Positions 1 through 7,374 of a stretch of 8,050 nucleotides of DNA are shown here, piece by piece. Source of the stretch: Phycisphaerales bacterium. Its GTDB lineage: Bacteria > Planctomycetota > Phycisphaerae > Phycisphaerales > UBA1924. Each line of letters starts with the position of its first letter. The first letter of the stretch is position 1. Below the pieces are notes generated by a model. The model did no database searches and was not told the origin of the DNA. It was given only the letters and a program-made list of their open reading frames with translations. The DNA lies in NCBI GenBank assembly GCA_019747615.1, contig JAIEQQ010000668.1:1-8050 (forward strand), read 5' to 3'. Both the position numbers and the translations under genes were made by a program.

Positions 1-175
1 AAGAGCCTCCTGGCCGCCACCGGCAGCCGTCGGGACTCTCATAGGCCCTGGATCAGGATTTGGGGGGCAGGTCAGCAGGACTTCGAGACATTCGTCGTCA
101 CAACTAGCGCTGGGCGTCGAACCAGCCGCCTCTCGCATCGCGGCCGCAGCGCTTCACGCGCCGCCCACCACCCAC
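1..175. other. Unassigned region before the first gene
   Basis: I could not assign a gene here. On the minus strand a frame stays open from an ATG at 138-136 to the window edge (46 codons). It contains a second ATG at 42-40 preceded by AGGG, which could be the start of a gene running off the left end. The visible residues (starting MRVPTAAGGG) match no family I recognise and composition gives little support. On the plus strand one short frame ends with TAG at 42-44, which could equally be the tail of a gene. No strong hairpin or repeat is visible. Confidence 0.3.
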
Positions 176-1372
176 TCACCGGCGCGCCGGTTTGTCCGCG
201 TCAAGCACCGTCGCCCCCAGCACCTCCGCATCGTCGATCGCAAGCTGCGAGACGAACTCTCGCGCGATTGTCGCCTTGCCGTCGGCGCCCACGCTCCCGG
301 TCGATTCGACGAGACGGAAGTGGCCGCGATCGTCCAGCGAGCTCACGAGGATGCGCTGCGCCTTGGCCCCGCGCTTGGCAGCGCTGATGACGCCGCTGAT
401 CCGGCGCGTCGACTTCACCAGGTGCAGGTCGCTCGTCACCGCCTCCAGGTGCGGGCCGCCATCCATCGGATCGATGCGGTTGAAGTACTCAAAGCCCATC
501 CGCTCCAAAATCTTCCGCGCCGGGCGCGTGTCATCGCCCACTTCACCCGCGGCGTTGGCCACCTCCGGATCAAGGATCGACAGGAAGATGTCCCCCTCGG
601 GCAACAACGTCTCGACGAACTCTCGCGACATCTGCGAGAAGCGATACACATCCGCGAACGCCCGCGTGATGAAATGCCGCGTGAACTTCTCGTAGAACGG
701 GTTGTAGCCGTTGCGCGTGATCGGGCCGAGCATCTCGGCGATCAGCCGATCGGCGAATCGCTTGCGGAACAAACCGATCATGTGGAATCGCGCAAAGCTC
801 AGCAATCGCCCGAGACGCAGCGGATGGCCGCGGAAGGCGTGGTTGAGAATGATGCCGCCGATCTCGCTGGGGCCGGTCTCATCCTGGCCCATGCGACCCA
901 CCAGATGCTCCCAGCCCATGCCCAGCGATCGCGAGGACTTGGCCACGCGGCTCAGCGTCATGTAGTATCTCGGATGCCCCGGCCCGCCCATGCTCGAGAT
1001 CACCTGCGAGGTGCCAATGACCGATCGCGTCTCGATGTTCTCCAGCACCAGCAGAAACAGGTCGCTCTTGCCCGTCACCGCGCGCAGGCCCGAGGCATGC
1101 CCCTGCCCGTGCTGATGCTTCGCGTGCCTGCCAGCACCGACACTCCCCGCCCCCCCCACACCGCCCAAGCCGCCCGCGCCTTTCACACGCCCCGCAACGC
1201 CCACGCTCCAGGTCTCCGCTCGCGCCGCGAGCCCGGCGAACGACCGCAGGCTCTGATCGACCTTGTGCGCAATGATCTCGCGATCCGGCGGCAGATTGAT
1301 CAGATACGTCTGCTTCGCCAGCGCGTGAAGGTCATCCAGATCGCGAGGCTCGGCGTGGCGGATCACAAACAT
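176..1372 (-). CDS. astA: Arginine N-succinyltransferase-like protein (AstA family)
   Basis: AstA transfers succinyl from succinyl-CoA to the alpha-amino group of arginine, the first step of the cytoplasmic arginine succinyltransferase (AST) catabolic pathway. The 398-residue product opens with MFVIRHAEPRDLDDL, as expected for this GNAT-like fold. Blocks resembling E. coli AstA include SEIGGIILNHAFRG (169-182), the RLIAEMLGPITRNGYNPFYE stretch (209-228) and ARKILERMGFEYFNRIDPMDGGPHLE (285-310, key residues R, E, G, F, DGGP). It is longer than the roughly 340-residue family norm because of a Gly/His-rich insert (about 57-100) and a C-terminal extension after about 325. I chose the ATG at 1372 because family similarity starts there and GGAG lies 7 nt upstream; the open frame further upstream is Arg-rich and not family-like. 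No astB, astC, astD or astE is visible nearby, so the pathway assignment is inferred from the family. Another amine substrate is possible. Confidence 0.8.
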   Translation of the reverse strand: MFVIRHAEPRDLDDLHALAKQTYLINLPPDREIIAHKVDQSLRSFAGLAARAETWSVGVAGRVKGAGGLGGVGGAGSVGAGRHAKHQHGQGHASGLRAVTGKSDLFLLVLENIETRSVIGTSQVISSMGGPGHPRYYMTLSRVAKSSRSLGMGWEHLVGRMGQDETGPSEIGGIILNHAFRGHPLRLGRLLSFARFHMIGLFRKRFADRLIAEMLGPITRNGYNPFYEKFTRHFITRAFADVYRFSQMSREFVETLLPEGDIFLSILDPEVANAAGEVGDDTRPARKILERMGFEYFNRIDPMDGGPHLEAVTSDLHLVKSTRRISGVISAAKRGAKAQRILVSSLDDRGHFRLVESTGSVGADGKATIAREFVSQLAIDDAEVLGATVLDADKPARR

Positions 1373-1540
1373 GCGGCGGCTCCGATCGCGGCGGGCACAA
1401 CGGCCCCGCGTGGGATGGGGTATCTGAAGGGAGCGATCGTATCGGGCGGGGCCGGTCGATGCGCATTGGCGTTTGGAGGTGCTGGCGTGGCCCGAAGTCT
1501 GCGGACCCGCCTCGGAGAGGCGGGCCACCCAAACGCGAGC
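1373..1540. other. Spacer between transpeptidase and succinyltransferase genes
   Basis: This 168-bp gap between two same-strand genes contains the stem-loop at 1506-1524 and a GGAG that fits as ribosome binding site for the succinyltransferase start at 1372. I see no small gene in it. Confidence 0.5.
1506..1524 (-). terminator. Stem-loop after the L,D-transpeptidase gene
   Basis: A perfect 8-bp GC-rich stem (CCCGCCTC paired with GAGGCGGG, 3-nt loop) starts 16 nt after the transpeptidase stop codon on the minus strand. Its position suits a transcription terminator or mRNA 3' end stabiliser. There is no T-tract, so classic intrinsic termination is not proven, and it could instead be a dispersed REP-like palindrome. 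Confidence 0.5.
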
Positions 1541-2638
1541 TCACTCACGAACATCGACAACGGTCCCGACCTTTACGCCCTTGGCCAGCCGCACCGCGTC
1601 CCAGTTGGCCAAGCGGAAGCAGCCGTGGCTGCCGGTCTTGCCGATGTCTTGCGGGCGCACGGTTCCGTGAATGCCGTAGCCGGGCTTGTCCAGGCCGACC
1701 CACGCGCTGCCCACCGGGTTCCGCGGCCCCGGCGCAATCCGGAGCCTGCGGTCAACGTTGTTCACCTCGGGCCAGTCCTTCGGATCAAACGTGTAGTCTG
1801 GGTCGGTCGCAACGACCTTCACGTTCAACTCGCCCACGGGGCGTTTCTCCATCGCGCGGGCGATCGAGCAGTGCATGAGCGAGACGAGCGAGCCGTTGGA
1901 ATCAAACCCGAGCACGATCTTCTCCGCAAGGTCGATCTCAACGCGCGACAGCCGCGGCTGCGGCGCTCCGGACACATCCGGCAGCACCACCGAATCCCCC
2001 GTGCTCAGCTCGCTCAACGAGACGCCGGGATTGAGGATCTCAACGAGCTCCAGCGAGCACCAGCCGCGCTCGGCCAGCAGCTCGTGCATGTGCTCATAGC
2101 CCGAGAGTGGAAGCTCGGCCCGCTCGTTCCAGTCCGTCGGGATCGCGCCGGTGATCAGCGAGCTGTCGCTCTCGGTGATCGTGTACGTGCGTGTCCACGT
2201 CTCGCCCGCCACCAGCTTGTCCGAAGCGCGCAGCGACGCGAGCGTCGCGTCATCGATCACGCCGGTGATCGGCAGCGACTTGGCCTCTTGATATCGCTCG
2301 ATTGCGAGCTTCGTCTTGCGCCCCGCCTTGCCGTCAATCAGGCCCGGCGAGAACCCCGCGCGGGCGAGCAGAGTTTGCCGGCGGGCGCTGGCGAGGCGAT
2401 CGGCCCGCGTGGTCTCGGCGGGCGCCTTAGTGCTCGGCGTCGCCGTCGGAGCCCTTGATGCCGTCGCGGCTGGAGCTGAGGGTGCCGGTGCTGGCGCCGG
2501 CGCAGTGGCAGGCCCGGACGCCGGAGCCTTCGGCGCTAGCGAGGCGACCGAAGCCGCACCCGTCGCGGGCGACACCGCCCAAGCCCACGGGCTCGCTGCG
2601 ATCAACGCAATCATCATGACCCGCCCATGCACCGCCAT
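1541..2638 (-). CDS. Secreted L,D-transpeptidase (YkuD domain) with peptidoglycan-binding repeat
   Basis: L,D-transpeptidases form 3-3 cross-links in peptidoglycan or attach proteins to it, outside the cytoplasmic membrane. The 365-residue product has an N-terminal hydrophobic signal segment (about 6-22, AWA before VSP), an Ala/Pro-rich linker (about 25-75) and a peptidoglycan-binding type 1-like repeat (about 83-136, AGFSPGLIDGKAGRKTKLAI). A LysM-like segment follows (about 150-222, with LNPGVSLSELSTGDSVVLP), then the YkuD catalytic domain (about 230-365). The active-site signature is clear: GIHGT at 322-326 and SHGCFRL at 337-343, giving His324, His338 and catalytic Cys340. I chose the ATG at 2638 because it gives a normal signal peptide; a TTG two codons upstream and ATGs at codons 8-9 are alternatives. 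The frame is open as far as 2836, but that part encodes the octamer repeat and is not protein-like. Domain calls are strong; the exact cross-linking role is inferred. Confidence 0.88.
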   Translation of the reverse strand: MAVHGRVMMIALIAASPWAWAVSPATGAASVASLAPKAPASGPATAPAPAPAPSAPAATASRAPTATPSTKAPAETTRADRLASARRQTLLARAGFSPGLIDGKAGRKTKLAIERYQEAKSLPITGVIDDATLASLRASDKLVAGETWTRTYTITESDSSLITGAIPTDWNERAELPLSGYEHMHELLAERGWCSLELVEILNPGVSLSELSTGDSVVLPDVSGAPQPRLSRVEIDLAEKIVLGFDSNGSLVSLMHCSIARAMEKRPVGELNVKVVATDPDYTFDPKDWPEVNNVDRRLRIAPGPRNPVGSAWVGLDKPGYGIHGTVRPQDIGKTGSHGCFRLANWDAVRLAKGVKVGTVVDVRE

Positions 2639-2728
2639 AGGCAACAGTATCGACCACCCCCATGCCCAACCTCCACATTGCCCGTGACGCGCCAGCGACC
2701 CGCCGGCCCGCACACCGCCCTGATTCAG

Positions 2729-2767
2729 TTTGAGCTTTGCTGCTTTGCTGCTTTGCTGTTTTGAGCG
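2729..2767. repeat. Tandem octamer array, unit TTTGCTGC
   Basis: Three near-perfect copies of TTTGCTGC (from 2736, 2744 and 2752) are flanked by degenerate TTTGAGC units at 2729 and 2760. All sit in 8-bp register apart from a 7-bp first unit. The unit shares its first five bases with the neighbouring TTTGCCAC array, which suggests related origins. Confidence 0.85.
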
Positions 2768-2790
2768 TTGCTGCCTCGACTCATCCACCC

Positions 2791-2846
2791 TGCCACTCTG
2801 CCACCTTGCCACTTTGCCACCTTGCCACTTTGCCACTTTGCCACTT
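2791..2846. repeat. Tandem octamer array, unit TGCCACTT (7 copies)
   Basis: Seven contiguous 8-bp units run from 2791 to 2846. Four are exactly TGCCACTT; the others are TGCCACTC or TGCCACCT, with changes only in the last two bases. The array ends exactly where the aminotransferase stop codon (TTA on this strand, 2847-2849) begins. It has no spacers, so it is not a CRISPR array. Confidence 0.92.
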
Positions 2847-4121
2847 TTAAGCCGACCGCTCCCTCTCCAACTCCTCCACCACCGCCCGCCCCAGATACTC
2901 GTACTGCTCGATCGAGTTGTACAGCATGGTCGCGATACGCAGGATCCGCAGCGGCTGGCCGTCGGGCCCGTTCATGCCCGGCGCGCGGAAGACCGGCACC
3001 TGGATGCCGTATCTGGCGATGAGCTGGTCCTGCAGGGCGTCGGCATACTTCGTCGGGCGCTGGTTCAGCCGGTCTTGGATGTCTTTGGGATGCGCTGGAA
3101 GCGGGATCGCGCACAGGGCACCGAGCATCGCGTCCGGTGCCGCGGGCTTGACGCCCAGCGCGTCGCGCAGGTGTTGACCGGCGCGCCGACACAGCTCGCC
3201 ATTACGCTTGATCACGCCCGCGATCGTCTTCTCCGGCACCATCGACGCCAAGAGCTCCGCGCACGCCGGCGTCGCGAGATATGCGGTCATGTCCGTCGTG
3301 CCCGCGTAGTCAAACTGCAACCGAAACCGCGAGCGATCAGTGCGCGTGGAGTTGTACCCGTGGCTCACCACCAACGGATTGAACCCACCCCCACCGCCCT
3401 CCTGCCTGTCGCGCCGCACAAACAAAAACGCCGAGCCCTTGGGCGCACACAGCCACTTGTGAAAGTTCCCCGTGTAGTACGCGCACCCGATCGATCGCAC
3501 ATCCAGGTCCACAAACGCCGGTGCGTGCGCGCCATCCACCAGCGTGTCCACGCCGCGGGCGTTCAGCGCGTCGACGATGCGCTTCACCGGCAGGATCAGG
3601 CCCGTAGGCGAGGTGATGTGCGAGAGCAGCACCAGCCGCGTTCGCCCGGTCACCGCCGCGAGGATCGCCGCCTCCATCTGGTCATCGCCCGCGGCGGGAA
3701 ACGGCACATCCACCGACACGACCTTGGCCCCAGCGCGCTGGCACATCACCACGCACGCGTTCACGCACGCGTTGTACTCGTGGTTCGTCACCACCACCTC
3801 GTCCCCCGCCCGCAGGCCGATCGCGTTCAGCACCGTGTTCACGCCCGTCGTCGCGTTGGGCACAAACGCGAAGTCCTCCGCATCGCAGCCGACAAATGCC
3901 GCCATCGCAACGCGCGCCGCGTCCAAGCGCGGCTCCAGCTCCTCCATGAACCACCGCACCGGCTCGCTCTCGGCGCGATCCTGCAGTTCCCGCTGCAACG
4001 CCAAGATCGCCCGCGGCGTGCTCCCAAACGACCCATGATTCAAAAAGCACACGCCCGGATCATGCGCCCAGTGCGCGCTCAACATCGACGGAGAAGGCAG
4101 CGTTCGCGACGGCGTGTGCAT
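2847..4121 (-). CDS. Class V PLP aminotransferase, isopenicillin N epimerase-like
   Basis: This is a cytoplasmic fold-type I pyridoxal-phosphate enzyme of the class V aminotransferase family (cysteine desulfurase and isopenicillin N epimerase relatives). The 424-residue product shows the N-terminal LNHGSFGSTP (27-36), NATTGVNTV (89-97, cofactor phosphate region), HEYNA (114-118), DGAHAP (196-201, Asp contacting the pyridine ring) and NFHKW (219-223), where Lys222 should form the Schiff base. GTTDMTAYL (274-282) is also typical. The length suits the family. Two starts are possible: the ATG at 4121, 5 nt after a TATCTT -10-like element, and the ATG at 4085, 12 codons in, closer to conserved sequence; neither has a clear Shine-Dalgarno. 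No beta-lactam genes are present, so the epimerase name is only a similarity label and the substrate is unknown. The gene is bracketed by inverted octamer arrays. Confidence 0.85.
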   Translation of the reverse strand: MHTPSRTLPSPSMLSAHWAHDPGVCFLNHGSFGSTPRAILALQRELQDRAESEPVRWFMEELEPRLDAARVAMAAFVGCDAEDFAFVPNATTGVNTVLNAIGLRAGDEVVVTNHEYNACVNACVVMCQRAGAKVVSVDVPFPAAGDDQMEAAILAAVTGRTRLVLLSHITSPTGLILPVKRIVDALNARGVDTLVDGAHAPAFVDLDVRSIGCAYYTGNFHKWLCAPKGSAFLFVRRDRQEGGGGGFNPLVVSHGYNSTRTDRSRFRLQFDYAGTTDMTAYLATPACAELLASMVPEKTIAGVIKRNGELCRRAGQHLRDALGVKPAAPDAMLGALCAIPLPAHPKDIQDRLNQRPTKYADALQDQLIARYGIQVPVFRAPGMNGPDGQPLRILRIATMLYNSIEQYEYLGRAVVEELERERSA

Positions 4122-4126
4122 GGGCG

Positions 4127-4132
4127 AAGATA
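4127..4132 (-). promoter_or_regulatory. Candidate -10 box for the aminotransferase gene
   Basis: TATCTT on the minus strand matches four of six bases of TATAAT, including the key first two and last positions. It ends 5 nt before the ATG at 4121, so transcription would begin at or next to the start codon, giving a leaderless mRNA. A TTGCCA within the octamer array (4152-4147) resembles a -35 but is only 14 bp away, shorter than usual. Confidence 0.3.
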
Positions 4133-4137
4133 GGCGG

Positions 4138-4177
4138 GTGGGAAAGTGGCAAAGTGGCGGAGTGGCGGAGTGGCAGA
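4138..4177. repeat. Inverted copy of the octamer array (5 units, GTGGCAAA type)
   Basis: Five contiguous 8-bp units run from 4138 to 4177: GTGGGAAA, GTGGCAAA, GTGGCGGA twice and GTGGCAGA. This is the reverse complement of the TTTGCCAC family found at 2791-2846. The two arrays share a 16-nt inverted identity (4143-4158 against 2824-2839). Confidence 0.88.
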
Positions 4178-4212
4178 GTGACCCGCGACACCATCGCGCA
4201 TCTTCCTTTTCA

Positions 4213-4248
4213 TGTTCACGTTCCGCTTCACGTTCACGTTCACGTTGC
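4213..4248. repeat. Hexamer tandem array, unit CGTTCA
   Basis: Six units in 6-bp register run from 4213 to 4248: TGTTCA, CGTTCC, GCTTCA, CGTTCA, CGTTCA and CGTTGC. It lies about 120-150 bp upstream of the fumarase start, in the divergent spacer, and is unrelated in sequence to the octamer arrays. Confidence 0.8.
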
Positions 4249-4353
4249 CCCCACGCCTGCCCATCCCCCATTGCTACCCTCTGGCCGCAACCCCGCTCCC
4301 ATGCGGCCGCACGCGGCCGAGCGTATCGATCATCGTCAACACCCTCCGCACCC

Positions 4354-4357
4354 GGAG
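4354..4357 (+). promoter_or_regulatory. Ribosome binding site of fumarase
   Basis: GGAG lies 9 nt before the ATG at 4367. It decides the start: the frame is open upstream to 4154, but that part translates repeats and has no such signal. Confidence 0.6.
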
Positions 4358-4366
4358 TCCACCCCC

Positions 4367-5917
<1,551 letters not shown>

Positions 5918-5927
5918 CGCGTCGGGA

Positions 5928-5955
5928 AGGGCCGAGGGATGAGGGCCGAGGGCCG
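5928..5955. repeat. Heptamer tandem array, unit AGGGCCG (4 copies)
   Basis: Four contiguous 7-bp units start 11 bases after the fumarase stop codon. Three are AGGGCCG and the second is AGGGATG. The short array resembles the other simple repeats in this window in style but not in sequence. Confidence 0.8.
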
Positions 5956-5969
5956 AGTGTCTGTCAGAG

Positions 5970-5989
5970 CCGCGTGCGCGAGCACGCGG
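5970..5989 (+). terminator. Stem-loop with GCGA tetraloop after fumarase
   Basis: CCGCGTGC pairs perfectly with GCACGCGG around a GCGA loop of the stable GNRA class, 53 nt after the fumarase stop. It could terminate or protect the fumarase mRNA. No T-tract follows, so a dispersed REP-like palindrome is an equally good reading. GAGCCGC at 5967-5973 can alternatively pair with GCGGCTC at 6001-6007. Confidence 0.5.
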
Positions 5990-6110
5990 ACCCGGTGCAA
6001 GCGGCTCGCAACGGCCCCGGGACATGCGACAGCCACGATCGCGGAGGACGCGGAGGGGAGCGGAGAGGCTGCGTGCGGGCCGCCAATCACCCCGCCCCCC
6101 CTGTCTCCGA

Positions 6111-6141
6111 TTTGCTGATTTGCCATCTGCAAGTTTGCCAT
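6111..6141. repeat. Small degenerate octamer cluster
   Basis: TTTGCTGA (6111-6118), TTTGCCAT (6119-6126), a 7-bp CTGCAAG and TTTGCCAT (6134-6141) lie end to end. They combine the TTTGCTGC and TTTGCCAC unit types seen at 2729-2846, so this is a third intergenic site of the same repeat family in the window. Confidence 0.7.
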
Positions 6142-6222
6142 TTCTCTCCGCTCACGCCTCACGCCCCAATCCTCAAGCCGCCTCCGACGGAAGCCGCCCC
6201 GCCGCGCATCTAGAGATTCACT

Positions 6223-6570
6223 ATGGACACACTCCTCACAGTCGTCATGATCGTCGCCGGTCTCATCCTGATCGTCGGCGCCGTGCCGATGGCACTCGGC
6301 CGCACGCGGCGGAATCAGTGGTACGGCTACCGCACCAGCGGATCGCTGGCCAGCGAGCGGGTGTGGGATATCACCAACCGCGTCGCGGGCCGCTGGCTGA
6401 TCGGCGTCGGCGCCGTGGTCATCGCCACGACCATCAGGCTGAACCTGCTGGCGATCCACACCGGCACCGCCGCGCTGATCACCGCGGGCGTGCTCGCGGC
6501 CGGCGCGCTGATCGCCGGCGCCCGCGCCTGGCGAGTCGAAGTCAACCTCACGGCCAATCGCGCGGGCTGA
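6223..6570 (+). CDS. SdpI-family small membrane protein
   Basis: The 115-residue product has three probable membrane helices (about 4-24, 57-75 and 81-101). Between the first two lies the SdpI family signature, here RNQWYGYRTSGSL (30-42) followed by WDITNRVAG (48-56); the conserved pattern is RN..YGYRT...W...N..AG. The family is named for SdpI, the B. subtilis immunity protein against the SdpC toxin, but most short members have no known role, and no toxin gene is visible here. This protein is far shorter than B. subtilis SdpI and covers only the C-terminal family domain. The ATG at 6223 follows a weak AGAG. It lies 55 bp upstream of the PH-domain gene on the same strand, so the two may be co-transcribed. 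Confidence 0.8.
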   Translation: MDTLLTVVMIVAGLILIVGAVPMALGRTRRNQWYGYRTSGSLASERVWDITNRVAGRWLIGVGAVVIATTIRLNLLAIHTGTAALITAGVLAAGALIAGARAWRVEVNLTANRAG

Positions 6571-6606
6571 AGCGTCCCGGCCGCCCGCGCCGCGCGCTGG
6601 CCCCCG

Positions 6607-6622
6607 CCGGTACACTGACCGG
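6607..6622 (+). promoter_or_regulatory. Short palindrome just before the PH-domain gene start
   Basis: CCGGT and ACCGG form a 5-bp inverted pair around ACACTG, ending 3 nt before the ATG at 6626 and covering the only Shine-Dalgarno-like GGA. TACACT inside it (6611-6616) resembles a -10 box. It could be an initiation-masking hairpin, an operator or chance; five base pairs is weak evidence. Confidence 0.25.
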
Positions 6623-6625
6623 ACC

Positions 6626-7258
6626 ATGGCCACCCGCACCGATCAGCCCGACGCCACCCTCACCGCCAAGTTCAACCCGCTCTACCGCCCGTACCTGGTC
6701 ATCACCATCGGCTTCACCATGGCCGCGTCGATCGTCGGCATCCCCCTGGCGATCATCTGGTTCTGCGGCGTCGGCGCGTGGTGGGCGCGGCATTACTTTG
6801 ACAAGCTCTCCTGCACGCTGGACTCCAAAGCCCTGCGCTTCCGCAAGGGCATCTTCATTCAGGTCGAGAAGACCATCCCGCTGGAGAACATCCAGGATGT
6901 CACGTTCATCGAGGGGCCGCTGCTTCGCAAGTTCAACCTCGCAACGCTGAAGTTCGAGACCGCCGGGCACAGCGCCGGGCAGGCCCACGACATGCACCTG
7001 ACCGGCATCATCGACGCGCACGACTTCCGCAACCGCATCCTGGAGAACCGCGAGGCCCTGCGCCAGCAGCACCGCGCGCCGCTGGTCTCGCCGAGCGTGG
7101 GCGTGCTGGCCGCCGCGGGTCACGACGCGGGTTCTGCGACGGGGTCCGCCGCATCCACCGCCAGCGCCGCGCCGAGCCACGACGCGCACCTGGCGATCCT
7201 TACCAAGATCTCGGCCCAGCTTGACACCATCGCCGAAGCTCTGCAACGCAAGCCGTGA
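6626..7258 (+). CDS. Bacterial PH-domain membrane protein (YdbS/bPH2-like)
   Basis: The 210-residue product has a short polar N-terminus ending in NPLYRPY (17-23), a hydrophobic stretch long enough for one long or two short membrane helices (about 23-54), and a bacterial pleckstrin-homology domain (about 57-140). The family pattern is clear: LSCTLDSKALRFRKGIF (61-77), EKTIPLENIQDVTFIEGPLL (81-100) and LKFETAG (108-114). The domain should lie on one face of the membrane; its ligand is unknown in most members. A low-complexity Ala/Ser/Gly linker (about 160-185) leads to an amphipathic C-terminal helix (about 187-207) that could mediate oligomerisation. The ATG at 6626 is supported by family alignment, though the ribosome binding site is poor. 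It lies 55 bp after the SdpI-like gene. Family call confident, function unknown. Confidence 0.82.
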   Translation: MATRTDQPDATLTAKFNPLYRPYLVITIGFTMAASIVGIPLAIIWFCGVGAWWARHYFDKLSCTLDSKALRFRKGIFIQVEKTIPLENIQDVTFIEGPLLRKFNLATLKFETAGHSAGQAHDMHLTGIIDAHDFRNRILENREALRQQHRAPLVSPSVGVLAAAGHDAGSATGSAASTASAAPSHDAHLAILTKISAQLDTIAEALQRKP

Positions 7259-7374
7259 ACAGCCGCCAGGGCATCGCGCACAGCCAACGAGCCATGCGCC
7301 GCGCGGCTCGCCAGGCACGCCCTCGGCGCATTGCCGGCGCTGCGACGCAGCCGCACGCTCCGCCGTGCGTTGCT
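7259..7374. other. Convergent spacer
   Basis: This 116-bp spacer lies between the 3' ends of the PH-domain gene and the S74-domain gene. Apart from the stem-loop at 7352-7369 I see nothing in it. Confidence 0.5.
7352..7369 (-). terminator. Candidate terminator stem-loop of the S74-domain gene
   Basis: CGCACG and CGTGCG form a 6-bp stem around CTCCGC, 5 nt beyond the TAG stop (7377-7375) on the minus strand and between convergent genes. Placement supports a terminator, but there is no T-tract and the stem is short. Confidence 0.4.

Larger units (their letters stand above)
2639..2846. other. Repeat-filled spacer between aminotransferase and transpeptidase genes
   Basis: This 208-bp gap holds two adjacent octamer arrays (2729-2767 and 2791-2846). 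The remaining part, near the transpeptidase start, has GATACT on the minus strand (2651-2646), 7 nt before the ATG and a possible -10 element. Open frames here translate only repeat units. Confidence 0.6.
4122..4366. promoter_or_regulatory. Divergent control region between aminotransferase and fumarase
   Basis: The two genes are transcribed away from this 245-bp spacer, so promoters for both should lie here. It contains an inverted octamer array (4138-4177) and a hexamer array (4213-4248). A TATCTT element on the minus strand (4132-4127) and a TACCCT element on the plus strand (4274-4279) are candidate -10 boxes. I see no convincing -35 at normal spacing for either, so promoter positions are tentative. 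Confidence 0.5.
5918..6222. other. Repeat-rich spacer downstream of fumarase
   Basis: This 305-bp stretch has no credible gene. It holds a heptamer array (5928-5955), a strong stem-loop (5970-5989) with a competing outer pairing, three GCGGAG motifs spaced 9-10 bp (6041, 6050, 6060), a run of seven C (6095-6101), a small octamer cluster (6111-6141) and a double CTCACGC (6151-6164). AGAG at 6212-6215 is a weak ribosome binding site for the next gene. Confidence 0.7.

Noticed and set aside
320..2458. A 712-codon open frame on the plus strand across the succinyltransferase and transpeptidase genes
   Set aside because: It is antisense to two well-recognised genes, rich in Arg, His and Ala with no family features, and arises from high GC content removing stop codons.
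2639..2836. N-terminal extension of the L,D-transpeptidase
   Set aside because: The extra 66 residues encode repeat-derived and Gln/Ser/Lys-rich sequence and would place the signal peptide internally.
2791..2846. Possible CRISPR array
   Set aside because: The units are 8 bp, contiguous and without spacers; no cas genes are present.
2847..4121. Evidence for a beta-lactam biosynthesis cluster from the epimerase-like gene
   Set aside because: No isopenicillin N synthase, ACV synthetase or expandase is present; the similarity is at family level only.
2730..4133. A 467-codon plus-strand open frame opposite the aminotransferase
   Set aside because: It starts in the octamer array, its N-terminus is translated repeat, and the rest is Arg/His-rich antisense to a clear PLP enzyme.
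4122..4271. N-terminal extension of the aminotransferase
   Set aside because: The extra 50 residues translate the hexamer and octamer arrays (Arg/Glu dipeptides and similar), not conserved protein.
6223..6570. SdpI-like gene as part of a toxin-immunity operon
   Set aside because: No toxin-like or SdpAB-like gene is adjacent; the neighbour is a PH-domain protein.
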